NCBI RefSeq assembly: GCF_015751765.1 | Contig: NZ_JADOTX010000001.1 | Span: forward strand, 6,262,001-6,326,000 | Length of the DNA: 64,000 nucleotides | Origin: Micromonospora ureilytica | GTDB lineage: Bacteria > Actinomycetota > Actinomycetes > Mycobacteriales > Micromonosporaceae | Direction: 5' to 3' | Shown: one piece after another, positions 1-8,961 of the stretch | How positions within the stretch are numbered: the stretch's first letter is position 1 | Layout of the letters: each line of letters begins with the position of its first letter | Program-made: the position numbers and the translations under genes | Notes under the pieces: model-generated | What the model was told of the DNA's origin: nothing | Databases searched by the model: none | What the model saw: only the letters and a program-made list of their open reading frames with translations

Positions 1-1
1 G

Positions 2-379
2 CTGGGCGGCGGGGACGACGAGGACCGACCCAACCCGGCCGTGCTGTTGCTCACCCTGATCCTGGGCCCGATCGCGGCCACTGTGATCCAGTTGGCGATC
101 AGCCGGAGCCGCGAGTTCCAGGCGGACGCCTCGGGCGCCGAGTTGAGCCGTGACCCGCTGGCCCTGGCCAGCGCGCTCCGCAAGATCGACGCGGTGGCCC
201 GACGTCGGCCGTTGCCCGCCCAGGGCCAGCTCACCAGCACCGCCCACCTCATGATCGCCAACCCGTTCCGGGGCGGCGGCATGGCGGCGCTGTTCTCCAC
301 GCACCCGAAGATGGAGGACCGCGTCGCCCGGCTGGAGCAGATGGCCCGCAACTCGGGGCCCGTGCAGTTCCAGCGCTGA
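2..379 (+). CDS. htpX: HtpX-like membrane zinc metalloprotease, C-terminal part (runs off the left edge)
   Basis: Partial gene, open at the left edge and ending with TGA at 377-379; 125 codons are visible. HtpX (M48 family) is a membrane protease that degrades misfolded membrane proteins. What is visible is a hydrophobic helix ([20 protein letters not shown]), then [15 protein letters not shown], which matches the family motif after the second membrane pair where the Glu is the third zinc ligand and the Asp is conserved. The end ([18 protein letters not shown]) is the usual HtpX C-terminus with the STHP signature. The HEXXH motif lies outside the window. A strong hairpin follows at 406-438. 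Confidence 0.93.
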   Translation: MGGGDDEDRPNPAVLLLTLILGPIAATVIQLAISRSREFQADASGAELSRDPLALASALRKIDAVARRRPLPAQGQLTSTAHLMIANPFRGGGMAALFSTHPKMEDRVARLEQMARNSGPVQFQR

Positions 380-405
380 TCCACCGATCCACTGATCCAC
401 CGCCT

Positions 406-438
406 CCGCCCGTACCCGGCCGCGCCGGGTACGGGCGG
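406..438 (+). terminator. Perfect 15-bp hairpin after htpX
   Basis: Arms 406-420 and 424-438 are perfectly complementary (15 bp, very GC-rich) around a 3-nt loop. No T-run follows, which is common for actinobacterial terminators. It separates htpX from the next gene. Confidence 0.75.
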
Positions 439-534
439 ATCGCTGCGTCGGAGACCTATTCCGCTGTCTTCCCGTCAGGCGGCGGCGTTAGGGTCATAAC
501 GGCTCACGCTCATTACATCCTCGGGAGGTTCACG

Positions 535-1794
535 GTGACCGCGCTGCGTCAGTACCTGGGTGTCTGGCGGATCCCCGGCGCGCCCATGCTGCTGATCACC
601 GGCATCATCGGGCGGCTCGGAATCGGCATGACCCCGCTGGCGCTGCTCCTGGTTGTCGAGCAGGTGACCGGGCGCTACTCGCTGGCCGCCATCGCGGGAG
701 GCATCTACGCCCTCGCCGGCGCCGCGCTCAGCCCGGTCGCCGGACGGATCGCCGACCGGGTCGGCCCCAGCCCCGTCCTGCTGCTCACCGCAGTGGCCCA
801 CCCGCTGGCACTCATCGGGTTGCTGCTGGCCAGCCGCTCCGGCGACGACGCCCTCCCCGTCATCTACCTCGCCTCAGGCGTGGCCGGCGCCACCTACCCG
901 CCGCTCACCGCCGCCATCCGCGGCGCCTGGAACGACCTGACCGGCCCCAACTCCGGCCGATCCCCCCTGCGCAACACCGCGCTGGCAGCCGAGACCACCC
1001 TGTTCGAAATCGTCTTCGTCCTCGGCCCGCTGCTCGTCGCCGGCTTCGTCCTCGTCGCCGACGCGGCAGCCGCGCTGATCGGAGCGGCAGTGGTCACCCT
1101 GGTCGGCACGACCGCCGTGGCCCTCGGTCGGGTCATGCGCGGCTGGCGTCCGCACCCACAGGAGCACCACGCCCGTGGGCTCGGCCCGCTGCGGGTCCCC
1201 GGCTTCCCGGCCCTGCTGATCTGCGTGGCCGGCCTGGGCATCGCGTTCGGGGCCGCCGGGGTGATCGTGCCGGCGTTCGCCAGCGACCACACCACCGACG
1301 ACCCGGAGAGCCTCGCCGGCGTCCTGCTCGCCGTCTGGGGAGTCGGCAGCGCCATCGGCGGGCTCTGGTTCGGCGTCCGCAGGCCAGCACCGAACATGAC
1401 CCGGCAGTTCGCCCTGCTGCTCGCCGCGCTGGCCGCCACCTTCGCCGTGTTCGCCGTGATGCCCACCCCACTGGCGTTGGGTGTCGCGCTTGTCGTCGGC
1501 GGGGCCACCATCGCACCCGCCCTGACCCTGGAGAACACCCTGGTCGGCCGGATCGCCCCGACCGGCATGCTGAACGAGGCTTACACCTGGGTGGTCACCG
1601 TCGCGGTGGCGTCCAGCGCCGCCGGCGGCTCGGTAGCCGGCCTGATCGTGGACCACGCCGGCGGCGTCCGCTGGGCGTTCCTGTTCGCCGGGGCGGCCGT
1701 CGCCGTCGGGGCCGCGGTAGCCGCACTGCCCGCCGGGCCCATCGCCCGCGCGGAAAACACGGCCGTACGCGCCGAACAACCCGTCCCCGTCTGA
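535..1794 (+). CDS. MFS-family membrane transporter
   Basis: 419 residues, about 12 predicted membrane helices, the normal size for a major facilitator exporter. The GTG start is chosen because GGGAGG at 523-528 sits 6 nt upstream. The loop after the second helix contains GRIADRVG (about residues 66-73), the MFS motif A signature. Hydrophobic segments run through the whole length with short charged loops, and the C-terminal tail is short and hydrophilic. The substrate cannot be told from sequence; related actinobacterial proteins are usually annotated as drug or sugar exporters. It stands alone between the htpX terminator and a repeat-rich intergenic region. Confidence 0.85.
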   Translation: MTALRQYLGVWRIPGAPMLLITGIIGRLGIGMTPLALLLVVEQVTGRYSLAAIAGGIYALAGAALSPVAGRIADRVGPSPVLLLTAVAHPLALIGLLLASRSGDDALPVIYLASGVAGATYPPLTAAIRGAWNDLTGPNSGRSPLRNTALAAETTLFEIVFVLGPLLVAGFVLVADAAAALIGAAVVTLVGTTAVALGRVMRGWRPHPQEHHARGLGPLRVPGFPALLICVAGLGIAFGAAGVIVPAFASDHTTDDPESLAGVLLAVWGVGSAIGGLWFGVRRPAPNMTRQFALLLAALAATFAVFAVMPTPLALGVALVVGGATIAPALTLENTLVGRIAPTGMLNEAYTWVVTVAVASSAAGGSVAGLIVDHAGGVRWAFLFAGAAVAVGAAVAALPAGPIARAENTAVRAEQPVPV

Positions 1795-1802
1795 CCGCCT
1801 GC

Positions 1803-1914
1803 GTCCGGCTCGGCCTTTGTCCGGCTTGGCGTGCGTCCGGCTTGGCGTGCGTCCGGCTTGGCGTGCGTCCGGCTTGGCGTGCGTCCGGCTTGGCGTGCGT
1901 CCGGGTCGGCCCCG
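1803..1914. repeat. 16-bp tandem repeat, five exact copies plus degenerate flanks
   Basis: The unit GTCCGGCTTGGCGTGC is repeated exactly at 1819-1834, 1835-1850, 1851-1866, 1867-1882 and 1883-1898. Degenerate copies lie at 1803-1818 and 1899-1914. The array sits between the MFS gene stop and a long palindrome and is not part of a convincing reading frame. Copy-number variation between strains would be expected. Confidence 0.9.
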
Positions 1915-1919
1915 CGCTT

Positions 1920-1993
1920 GATCGACTCGGTTTCCTGAAAGTCGCGGTGTCCGGTCGCCCGGACGCCCCGACTTTCAGGAACTCGAGTCGATC
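1920..1993. repeat. Long interspersed palindrome
   Basis: Arms 1920-1944 and 1969-1993 are complementary over 25 bp with two adjacent mismatches. The 24-nt centre contains a further small inverted repeat (TGTCCGG / CCGGACG). It has the form of an extragenic palindromic element. It may also act as a bidirectional terminator between the MFS gene and yajQ, which converge here. Confidence 0.7.
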
Positions 1994-2046
1994 TCAGCCG
2001 GACAATGTGCGTCCGGAGATCGGTGACGGGTCGGGGCGGGCAGCCG

Positions 2047-2541
2047 TCAGCGGTAGTTGTTGAACTGAAGGGCGACGCCGAAGTCCTCGCCCTTGAGCAG
2101 CGAGATGACGGCCTGCAGGTCGTCGCGCTTCTTGCCGGTCACGCGCAGCTGGTCGCCCTGGATCTGCGCCTGCACGCCCTTGGGGCCCTCGTCGCGGATC
2201 TTCTTGCTGATGGCCTTGGCCTTGTCCGTCTCGATGCCCTGGATCACCTTGCAGTCGATCTTGAAGATCTTGCCCGACGGGCGCGGCTCCCCAGCATCCA
2301 GCGACTTCAGCGAGATGTTCCGCTTGACGAGCTTCTCCTTGAACACGTCCAGTGCGGCGCGGACGCGCTCCTCGGTCTCCGCCTGAAGGCCGATCGCCTC
2401 CTCGCCAGACCAGGAGATCTCAGCGCCGGTGCCACGGAAGTCGAACCGCGTCGCAAGCTCCTTCTCCGCCTGCCGAAGGGCGTTGTCGACCTCCTGACGG
2501 TCAACCTTGCTCACGATGTCGAACGACGGGTTCGTTGCCAT
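2047..2541 (-). CDS. yajQ: YajQ-family (UPF0234) nucleotide-binding protein
   Basis: 164 residues, full length for the family. It starts [21 protein letters not shown] and ends [10 protein letters not shown], both hallmark YajQ termini. YajQ proteins have two RNP-like ferredoxin folds, and several bind cyclic di-GMP and act as effectors. Whether this one does so is inference. A GGDEF-EAL protein lies on the far side of the integrated element (23839-26367), so the two were probably much closer before insertion. The gene runs on the minus strand, convergent with the MFS transporter. Confidence 0.95.
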   Translation of the reverse strand: MATNPSFDIVSKVDRQEVDNALRQAEKELATRFDFRGTGAEISWSGEEAIGLQAETEERVRAALDVFKEKLVKRNISLKSLDAGEPRPSGKIFKIDCKVIQGIETDKAKAISKKIRDEGPKGVQAQIQGDQLRVTGKKRDDLQAVISLLKGEDFGVALQFNNYR

Positions 2542-2688
2542 GTATCTGCTCCTGCTGTCCGGCGGTCTGGGCCTGCCGTCGGCCGCCGACCAGCGGCACG
2601 ACCCCCTGACCGTACCCGGTTGCGTCGGTACCGGGGGGAGCCGCTATTCTTGCTTCCGCCGCCGCGTTGCGACGCGGTGGGGTGCCCT

Positions 2689-2772
2689 GGCGGGTTGCCC
2701 GAGCGGCCAATGGGAGCGGACTGTAAATCCGTCGCGAAAGCTTCAGAGGTTCGAATCCTCTACCCGCCACCA
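2689..2772 (+). tRNA. tyrT: tRNA-Tyr (GTA), intact, AICE integration target
   Basis: 84 nt including an encoded CCA. Acceptor GGCGGGT (2689-2695) pairs with ACCCGCC (2762-2768), the discriminator is A, and CCA is at 2770-2772. The anticodon loop CTGTAAA gives anticodon GTA. The long variable arm is that of a class II tRNA, as expected for bacterial tRNA-Tyr. From 2721 (anticodon loop) onward the sequence is shared exactly with attR, so the 3' half of this gene now comes from the integrated element. Confidence 0.97.
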
Positions 2773-2777
2773 GGTGC
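2721..2777 (+). repeat. attL: attL core of the integrated element (57 bp)
   Basis: The 57 bp at 2721-2777 recur exactly at 22661-22717. The core runs from the tRNA-Tyr anticodon loop through the CCA end and 5 bp beyond. This is the standard pattern for site-specific insertion by an AICE tyrosine recombinase. Weaker similarity continues for about 150 bp past the core in both copies. Confidence 0.95.
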
Positions 2778-2781
2778 GGAC

Positions 2782-2819
2782 ACGGCCCCTGACCAGCAGA
2801 GATGCTGATCGGGGGCCGT
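2782..2819 (+). terminator. Hairpin terminator after tRNA-Tyr
   Basis: Arms 2782-2798 and 2803-2819 form a 17-bp stem with one mismatch, one wobble pair and a GAGA loop, followed by TTGTCGTT. The same hairpin occurs after attR (22722-22759), so the element supplies its own copy for the tRNA gene it interrupts. Confidence 0.8.
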
Positions 2820-2821
2820 TG

Positions 2822-3529
2822 TCGTTGATCTAGCCAAGTCTGGCTGGGTCCAGCCTGTCACGACTGGTTGTGGGCAGATGGTGGGCAGGTCGATGTTGCC
2901 TCTCAAGGCTCTCCTGGGGCTGCGACTCTTGGCGTTGGTGGCCGCTCGCCGGGTTGACATGGCCCCGCGCGCTTAGCGACCGGCTGAGGGCTCCGGGCTG
3001 GCATCTCGCTGGCCGTGGGAGGTAGGCCGAGGGCAAGCCAGTCCTGGGGTTGGACTGGCGCGGCAGTCGGAAGCCCTGGTCCGCGATCAGGTCGACTCGC
3101 CGGCTTCCGTACCGCCTGGCCATGGTCGTGCTGCGTCTAGACCAGCGGAGTTGGGGCGGCGGTCCGGCGGCAGTCGGTGGCTCACCGCCCCGGCGCCGAA
3201 GGCAGCCGGGGCGGCTTGCCGCCGGCCGGCTCACCGCCCGCGCCGCGCGGAGCGCGGCGCCTTGATCCAAAACAGAGAAAATCGGCAACAACACCCAAGC
3301 ATCGCGCCTGCTTGTCGGCGACGCGGGGATCAGTCTTGGGCCACGGCTTCTGGGCCATGGACTCGAACCCTGCGCCCTCCCGGTCGTCGTTCGATCGTGC
3401 GTAATCGGGCGGGGCCCGTAGGAATGTCGCTCCCCGGAGCCGGGATAGCCTCGCTCGGTCGCCGAATGAGGCTCGGCGGAGGGCTGCGGATCTTCTCGTG
3501 AAGATCGGACCGCAACGTCTGGACCAAGG
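2822..3529. other. Left-end non-coding or degenerate region of the AICE
   Basis: No convincing gene is seen in these 700 bases. The first 110 bases resemble the sequence after attR. Reading frames on both strands lack ribosome-binding sites and coherent protein character. A tRNA T-arm-like string on the minus strand near 3354-3375 has no matching acceptor stem. This is probably decayed cargo from earlier insertions. Confidence 0.5.
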
Positions 3530-3895
3530 GTGGGGACGGCCACTGGCTCGGCCTCCAGGTCTACCTGGACCCAGCTGCAAGTAGCTCTTCGGGGAGCGGG
3601 AGTGCCGCAGGGGCTGGTTGACGATCTATCCGGCGCCGCCGTGGCGCACTGGGAAGCGGCGGAGCGCTCTGGAGATCCCGACATCGGGTGGTACATCCTT
3701 GGGGACGAGATCGATCGGCCGCGCCCATCCAAGGGCTGGCTACTCGACTGGCTCGACCGTCCGTGGAAGATCATTCTGCGCTGGCGAGCGTTCCGGGCCG
3801 TCCCCCAGGCACTCAGCTTCCAAGCGTTGACGCTGCGCCAGTGCCTGGGCCCTTACCGGCTGCTAGGAGCCTCCATCGGTCGGATTGGTTGCTGA
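3530..3895 (+). CDS. Hypothetical protein, possibly decayed
   Basis: A GTG-initiated frame of 121 codons. Residues about 10-90 look protein-like: hydrophilic, with good third-position GC, tryptophan-rich, including ALRGAGVPQGLVDDL and ILGDEIDRPRP. The last 30 residues are lower quality. No ribosome-binding site is evident and no family is recognised. It sits alone between attL and the restriction-modification operon. It could be a remnant of an AICE cargo gene or a chance frame. Confidence 0.35.
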   Translation: MGTATGSASRSTWTQLQVALRGAGVPQGLVDDLSGAAVAHWEAAERSGDPDIGWYILGDEIDRPRPSKGWLLDWLDRPWKIILRWRAFRAVPQALSFQALTLRQCLGPYRLLGASIGRIGC

Positions 3896-4308
3896 ACTAC
3901 CTGCTGAACGTCGCTCCATCCCGCGAGGGTTCGATCTCTTCATCGCGAACGCGGGCACGGCGGATCACCTGGTGTCATTGACTGTCGTCCGGTGCTCCCC
4001 ATCTCGGCTACAACCGCGCTGGCTGTCGCGACATGTCGCCTAAGGGTGGCACGCGCTCGCTGCCTTTGTGCTGCACCCGGGAGCGTTCGCGAGTAGGCGC
4101 CACTCGGTCGGCACGTCCAGCGACGGCTACCCCGCTGTTGCTCGGGCGCTTAGGGCCGGATACGTGTCTCGTCTGGGCCCGTAGCACGATGGCGTCTGGC
4201 CACACTCTCGGGCTGATTGTCCGTAGTCGCGGTGCGGCCACTACACGTATTCTTCGTCCACTGTCACAGCTGATCTTCGGCCTTAGCTCACAGTTTGGGA
4301 GTGGACGC
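3896..4308. other. Intergenic region upstream of hsdR
   Basis: No convincing gene. The hsdR frame is open upstream to 4033, but that extension is low-complexity and Arg/Ser/Thr-rich with no ribosome-binding site, so it is treated as non-coding. The region presumably holds the R-M operon promoter. No clear -35/-10 pair could be assigned. Confidence 0.5.
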
Positions 4309-6783
4309 GTGGATGGTTCAGCAAGGTCGGAAGCCCGGACCATCCGCGAGCTCGTGGTTCCGAAACTGCTCCTAGCAGGGTGGTCGCCGGCTCGCTGGCA
4401 ACGTGAGTACCCGATCACGCCGGGTGGTCGCGTTGTCCTTGACCAACGAGTGCACCAGGCTCCGCCGCTCAGGGCAGACTTCGCACTGCTGCACGCAGAG
4501 CGCCCCATCGCGGTCGTTGAGGTCAAGAAGAGTAGCCGGGACGTTCGGCGAGGCGTTCAACAAGCGCGTCGGTATGCCGAGCGCCTCGACGTACCTCTCG
4601 CCTACGCGACCAACGGCCAGCGTCTGATTGAGATCGACATGCGCGCCCAGATCGAGCACGAGGTACAGGCGTTTCAGAGTCCGGAGAAGGCCTGGACACA
4701 TTACCGAAACGCAAATGAGCTCACCTCCGATCTGGCTGTCGCATTTGCTGAGACGCGATATAGTCGGCGCGTCGTTGATGCGGCAGGAAACCCGAAGAAG
4801 CTCCGTTACTATCAAGACGTCGCCGTGCAGCGACTAATCCGGGGCATTGCGAGCGACAAAAAACGGCTTTTAGCCGTCCTGGCCACTGGGGCAGGGAAGA
4901 CTAACGTCGCGATGCAGCTGGTGCACGTGCTGTGGGAGAATCGCTGGCCGCGGGGTGTCGACAGCACGGACTCGCGTCCACGAGTCCTTTACCTTGCCGA
5001 TCGAGATATTTTAGTCAACCAGCCCATGCGTGATTGGTTTCGGCCTGCATTCGGTGAGGAACCCATCACGCGTGTCACCACATCATCGCCTCGGTCCAAG
5101 CACCTCTACTTTGCACTCTATCAAGCGTTGGACCAGGTTGGAGATGGCACCGACCGATTGTTCCGGCAATACGACCCAGAGTGGTTCGACTTGGTGATCG
5201 TGGACGAGTGCCATCGGGGCAGCGCGAAGGAAAACTCAGCATGGCGCGAGGTTCTCGAGCACTTCTCGTCCGCAGTGCAGGTCGGGTTGACCGCGACGCC
5301 TGTCAGTCAAGGCCATGCAGACACTTACGGCTACTTCGGTCCTCCGATAGTCGAATACAGCCTGCGCCAAGGAATTGAGGATGGATTTCTAGCGCCGTTC
5401 CAAGTAGTGCGAGTGCATCTTGACAGCGATATCGATGGCATCGAAATCACAGAGGGTACGCTCGATGCGGTGACGGGCGAACTCGTGCCGGCCGGGATAT
5501 ACAAATTGGGGAGGCTCGAGCGAGAGTTGGTTGTCCCCGCGCGTACCGAGGAAGCAGCCAACTATCTGACCGACCTGATGCGCCGTACCGACCGCCTGGG
5601 GAAAACCATCGTGTTCTGCGTGGACCAAGCGCATGCGGCGCGATTCCGCGAGGCGATGGTCAATCGCAACAGCGACATGATGCAGACCCACAACGACTGG
5701 GTCGTGCGAATTACGTCTGATGAAGGGGAGCTCGGCAAGGTACTGCTAGACCGGTTTCAGCAGCCTGAAACGGCGGTACCGGTCGTCGTGACAACTTCCC
5801 GCCTATTGTCCACTGGCGTGGACGTGCCGACCGTAAAAAACATCGTGTTGTTTACCGCGATCAAGTCGATGCCACAGTTCAAACAGACAATCGGCCGAGG
5901 CACTCGGCTCGATGCTGACAACGGCAAGGAGTTCTTCACGATAATCGACTTTACCGGCGCCACGCGTTTGTTCGATGATCCGACTTTCGACGGGCCTCCC
6001 ATTAGGCGATCTGTCGTAAACTACGGTGATCCCATTCCAGCTGAGGCAACGGAGCCTGCGGAGCTTGATGCGGCTTTCGACGATGACTCTCCGCGATCAA
6101 CGGTCGAACAGGATGCGGCCAACGACGACGCCACGGACGTTGACGACGATGAGGTTCCCGCCGACGTGACGGATCCCGATCACATCGATGCTGTCCGTCG
6201 ACGTTCGACGGTATATACGGTTGACGGAATCGACGTACGAGTCGCCAGCGAAGGCGTCTACGTTGTTGACAGGGAAACTGGAAATCTACGACTGATTCGG
6301 TTCGAACAGTGGGTGCGTAACCGAATGCTAGCCCTCGAACTGGATCGTGAGTCTCTCCTAGCTCAATGGGCGACTGTCAGCGGGCGGAAAGCGCTCAGGG
6401 AGGCGCTTGAGGAGGAACTTGGAATCGGAATAGACGGCCTTGTGGCACGCCTGAACAGGCCTGACTGCGACCCAATTGATCTCTTGATTCACCTTGCGTG
6501 GGATGAGCCCCTCAAGACTAGGCGAGAGCGGGCAAATCGGCTTACTCGCGGTGAGCGTGCCTTCTTGAGCACGTATGCCGCGGAAGCCCGTCAGGTACTG
6601 GCTGTCCTCGTGGACAAGTACTCGGCTAACGGTCCAGATGACTTGGACGCAAAGGTGCTTGTGCTGCCGCCGTTCCGGGACATGGGGACACCAGCTCAGC
6701 TTGCCGCGAGGTTCGGCGGAGTCGACCAACTTAGGGAAGCGTTAGACGATCTGGGTCAACAACTCTTCAAATCAACTGCATGA
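4309..6783 (+). CDS. hsdR: Type I restriction enzyme, R (translocase/endonuclease) subunit
   Basis: 824 residues from the GTG at 4309, chosen because GGGAG lies 7 nt upstream and the sequence becomes HsdR-like at once (RTIRELVVPKLLLAGW). The N-terminal nuclease domain shows D57 and E71-V-K73, a PD-(D/E)xK arrangement. The SF2 motor has Walker A ATGAGKT (residues 192-198) and the DEAD-box variant DECH (299-302), followed by GLTATP. The helicase C-terminal domain carries TGVDVP and QTIGRGTRL. HsdR cuts unmodified DNA after ATP-driven translocation, in complex with HsdM and HsdS. An acidic linker near residues 590-630 and a C-terminal region likely to contact HsdM complete it. It is first in an hsdR-hsdM-hsdS operon and more AT-rich than the AICE backbone, so it is probably acquired cargo. 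Confidence 0.93.
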   Translation: MDGSARSEARTIRELVVPKLLLAGWSPARWQREYPITPGGRVVLDQRVHQAPPLRADFALLHAERPIAVVEVKKSSRDVRRGVQQARRYAERLDVPLAYATNGQRLIEIDMRAQIEHEVQAFQSPEKAWTHYRNANELTSDLAVAFAETRYSRRVVDAAGNPKKLRYYQDVAVQRLIRGIASDKKRLLAVLATGAGKTNVAMQLVHVLWENRWPRGVDSTDSRPRVLYLADRDILVNQPMRDWFRPAFGEEPITRVTTSSPRSKHLYFALYQALDQVGDGTDRLFRQYDPEWFDLVIVDECHRGSAKENSAWREVLEHFSSAVQVGLTATPVSQGHADTYGYFGPPIVEYSLRQGIEDGFLAPFQVVRVHLDSDIDGIEITEGTLDAVTGELVPAGIYKLGRLERELVVPARTEEAANYLTDLMRRTDRLGKTIVFCVDQAHAARFREAMVNRNSDMMQTHNDWVVRITSDEGELGKVLLDRFQQPETAVPVVVTTSRLLSTGVDVPTVKNIVLFTAIKSMPQFKQTIGRGTRLDADNGKEFFTIIDFTGATRLFDDPTFDGPPIRRSVVNYGDPIPAEATEPAELDAAFDDDSPRSTVEQDAANDDATDVDDDEVPADVTDPDHIDAVRRRSTVYTVDGIDVRVASEGVYVVDRETGNLRLIRFEQWVRNRMLALELDRESLLAQWATVSGRKALREALEEELGIGIDGLVARLNRPDCDPIDLLIHLAWDEPLKTRRERANRLTRGERAFLSTYAAEARQVLAVLVDKYSANGPDDLDAKVLVLPPFRDMGTPAQLAARFGGVDQLREALDDLGQQLFKSTA

Positions 6784-6886
6784 CTAGCGAAACGTTCCGC
6801 AAAACATGTTCTGGCGTCAACCCATAGCACCAGCCGTCATGCTGGCGGGGTTTGATAGAGTCAAGGCTCCGCTCAGGAGGTTGAAA

Positions 6887-8386
6887 GTGCCCCCACGCAC
6901 GAAAGCGACCGCTAAGTCGCAGTCTACTCAACAACGGCTCGCAGCAGTTATCAAGCGTTGCCGTGACATTATGCGTACAGACCCAGGGCTGAATGGGGAC
7001 CTCGATCGGCTACCCCAAATGGCATGGCTGCTCTTCCTCAAGGCATATGATGACCTTGAGGAGCAACGCGAGATCCTAAACGCGGACCACGATTCGCTCA
7101 TCGAAGACGCGTTTCGGTGGCGGACGTGGGCACGGGATGAGAAACTCACTGGCGATGACCTTCTTGCCTTCGTCAACGACAAGCTGATCCCGCACCTGAA
7201 GGCCTTGCCGAAAAGCGAAAGTGGCCTGAGCGCGGGAGACGTCATTGCTGGCATCTTTCAGGGCATTGATAATCGGATGCGATCTGGTTACCAACTTCGA
7301 GAGTTGGTTAGCGAACTTAATAAAATTCACTTTGATTCTGCCGATGATATCCACACCATGGCGCGGCTCTACGAGTCCATGCTTCGGCAGGTTAGGGACG
7401 CCGCCGGAGACTCTGGTGAGTTTTATACTCCGCGGCCGGTGATTCGATTCATGGTGCAGCAAGTAGACCCCAAGCTGGGCGACATAGTTCTCGACCCAGC
7501 AGCAGGTACTGGCGGATTCCTCATCGAGAGCCTCGAGTATCTTCGCGAGCGCAACCAAGCAATTTCTGTGCCACAGTCCGAGAAGCTGCACGCATCGCTT
7601 AGGGGCTTCGAGAAGAAGTCGCTGCCATACCTGCTGTCGACCATGAACATGCTTCTTCACGACGTTGATTCGCCCCGAATCAGCCTTGGCAATTCGCTAC
7701 AGGCGTTAATGGCCAATCGGTCTGCATCGGCGCAAGTTGACATTGTGCTAACCAATCCACCGTTTGGAGGCGCGGAAAGCGGTGATATATCTAAGGGTTT
7801 CCCGAAGGAGTTCCAGACTGCCGAGACTGCGTGGCTTTTCCTTTACTTAGTGATAGAGACCCTCCGGCCAGGGGGCAGATGCGGGATCGTTGTGCCGAAC
7901 AACGTTCTGGTAGAGAGCGAGATCGGGGCACGGTTCAAGAGGAAGCTCTTCGAGACCTGCAACGTGCACACCGTAGTACGTCTGCCTGATGGTGTATTCG
8001 CGCCTTACACCGACATTCCGTCGAACATAATCTTCTTCGAGAAGGGTGCGCCAACAGAGGCGGTCTGGTTTTACCAGATAAGCCCGCCGCTTGGCCGCAA
8101 AAAATACACCAAGACTCGGCCGATGCAGACGGATGAGTTTGCTGAATGCAGTGAGTGGTGGGGCGGGCTGGGTAGATCGAACCGTACGGAGACAGATAAT
8201 GCATGGCGAGTGACAGCAGAGGAACTCGTCCACAGCAACTACAACTTGGACCTTCGAAGCCCGGTGAGCCTGGCTGACTTAGCCCATCGCCCTCACGGGG
8301 AACTGCTGCAGGAATTGATCGCCGCAGAAGAAGAGATTCTTTCCCTCCTTAATGGGCTTCATCGAGCACTGGAAGATGGAAAATGA
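6887..8386 (+). CDS. hsdM: Type I DNA methyltransferase, M subunit (N6-adenine)
   Basis: 499 residues from the GTG at 6887, selected by a perfect AGGAGG (6875-6880) 6 nt upstream; an in-frame ATG at 6806 lacks such a site. The N-terminal helical HsdM domain (about 15-160) includes DRLPQMAWLLFLKAYDD. The methyltransferase domain has the SAM-binding motif DPAAGTGGF (203-211) and the catalytic NPPF (290-293), the adenine-N6 signature. GEFYTPRPVIRFM just before motif I is typical of HsdM. With HsdS it methylates the recognition site and protects host DNA. It is 103 bp after hsdR and overlaps hsdS by 4 bp (ATGA). Confidence 0.96.
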   Translation: MPPRTKATAKSQSTQQRLAAVIKRCRDIMRTDPGLNGDLDRLPQMAWLLFLKAYDDLEEQREILNADHDSLIEDAFRWRTWARDEKLTGDDLLAFVNDKLIPHLKALPKSESGLSAGDVIAGIFQGIDNRMRSGYQLRELVSELNKIHFDSADDIHTMARLYESMLRQVRDAAGDSGEFYTPRPVIRFMVQQVDPKLGDIVLDPAAGTGGFLIESLEYLRERNQAISVPQSEKLHASLRGFEKKSLPYLLSTMNMLLHDVDSPRISLGNSLQALMANRSASAQVDIVLTNPPFGGAESGDISKGFPKEFQTAETAWLFLYLVIETLRPGGRCGIVVPNNVLVESEIGARFKRKLFETCNVHTVVRLPDGVFAPYTDIPSNIIFFEKGAPTEAVWFYQISPPLGRKKYTKTRPMQTDEFAECSEWWGGLGRSNRTETDNAWRVTAEELVHSNYNLDLRSPVSLADLAHRPHGELLQELIAAEEEILSLLNGLHRALEDGK

Positions 8387-8961
8387 CAAGCTACATGCAG
8401 CGCCCGCTAGGAGAGCTGCTCGTCAGGGTTTCCGACAGTGTGACCGTGGAACCGGGCACGAGCTATGAGACAGCCGGCATTTACTCTTACGGTCGGGGAT
8501 TGTTCAAGCGAGGTGGTCTCGATGGCGCCAGTATCAGCTACACGAGGCTGTTCAAGATTCGCTCTGGCCAACTGGTCTTCAGCCGCCTCTTCGCCTGGGA
8601 AGGGGCGATAGCAGTCGTCACTGACGAGTTTGATGGCCTCCTGGTATCGCCTGAGTTTCCTGTCTACGAAATCAGAGAGGATCTGGTCCACCCCGCCTAT
8701 ATGAGTCAGATCTGCACGTGGCCGGCGCTACACGATTCGTTGCGCGACAAGGCGTCCGGAATGGGTAACCGACGGCAGCGCGTGAACGTCGATCAGTTCG
8801 AGCGAGCTACAATACCTGTTCCGTCCCGGGACGATCAGATGCGGATCATTGAACGGCTTGGAGTGGTTCGGGATGTTTGTGAGCGAATCGATGAGGTAGC
8901 TCGTCGCTCGCAGGCATTGCGCGTGTCATTCCTCAGCGCCGCGTTCTCCGGCAAACTCTGA
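8383..8961 (+). CDS. hsdS: Type I specificity subunit, half-size (single target recognition domain)
   Basis: 192 residues, about half the usual 380-450. One TRD (about 1-150) is visible with typical HsdS text: KIRSGQLVFSRLFAWEGAIAVV and FERATIPVPSRDDQMRI. One C-terminal coiled-coil spacer (about 150-190, RLGVVRDVCERIDEVARRSQALRVSFLSAAFSGKL) ends it with the canonical AAFSGKL. Full HsdS proteins have two TRDs and two spacers and read a bipartite asymmetric site. Half-HsdS proteins are known that dimerise and read a symmetric split site. The stop is followed by sequence without TRD character, so this does not look like a recent frameshift. It overlaps hsdM by 4 bp. Confidence 0.9.
   Translation: MTSYMQRPLGELLVRVSDSVTVEPGTSYETAGIYSYGRGLFKRGGLDGASISYTRLFKIRSGQLVFSRLFAWEGAIAVVTDEFDGLLVSPEFPVYEIREDLVHPAYMSQICTWPALHDSLRDKASGMGNRRQRVNVDQFERATIPVPSRDDQMRIIERLGVVRDVCERIDEVARRSQALRVSFLSAAFSGKL

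Noticed and set aside
874..1779. Minus-strand frame across the MFS transporter
   Set aside because: Gly/Asp/Gln-rich shadow of the real membrane protein gene.
3340..3440. Possible minus-strand tRNA with a GGTTCGAGTCC T-loop
   Set aside because: No acceptor stem or anticodon arm could be formed.
4033..4308. N-terminal extension of HsdR from an ATG at 4033
   Set aside because: 92 residues of basic low-complexity text without a ribosome-binding site; GTG 4309 has GGGAG and begins with HsdR sequence.
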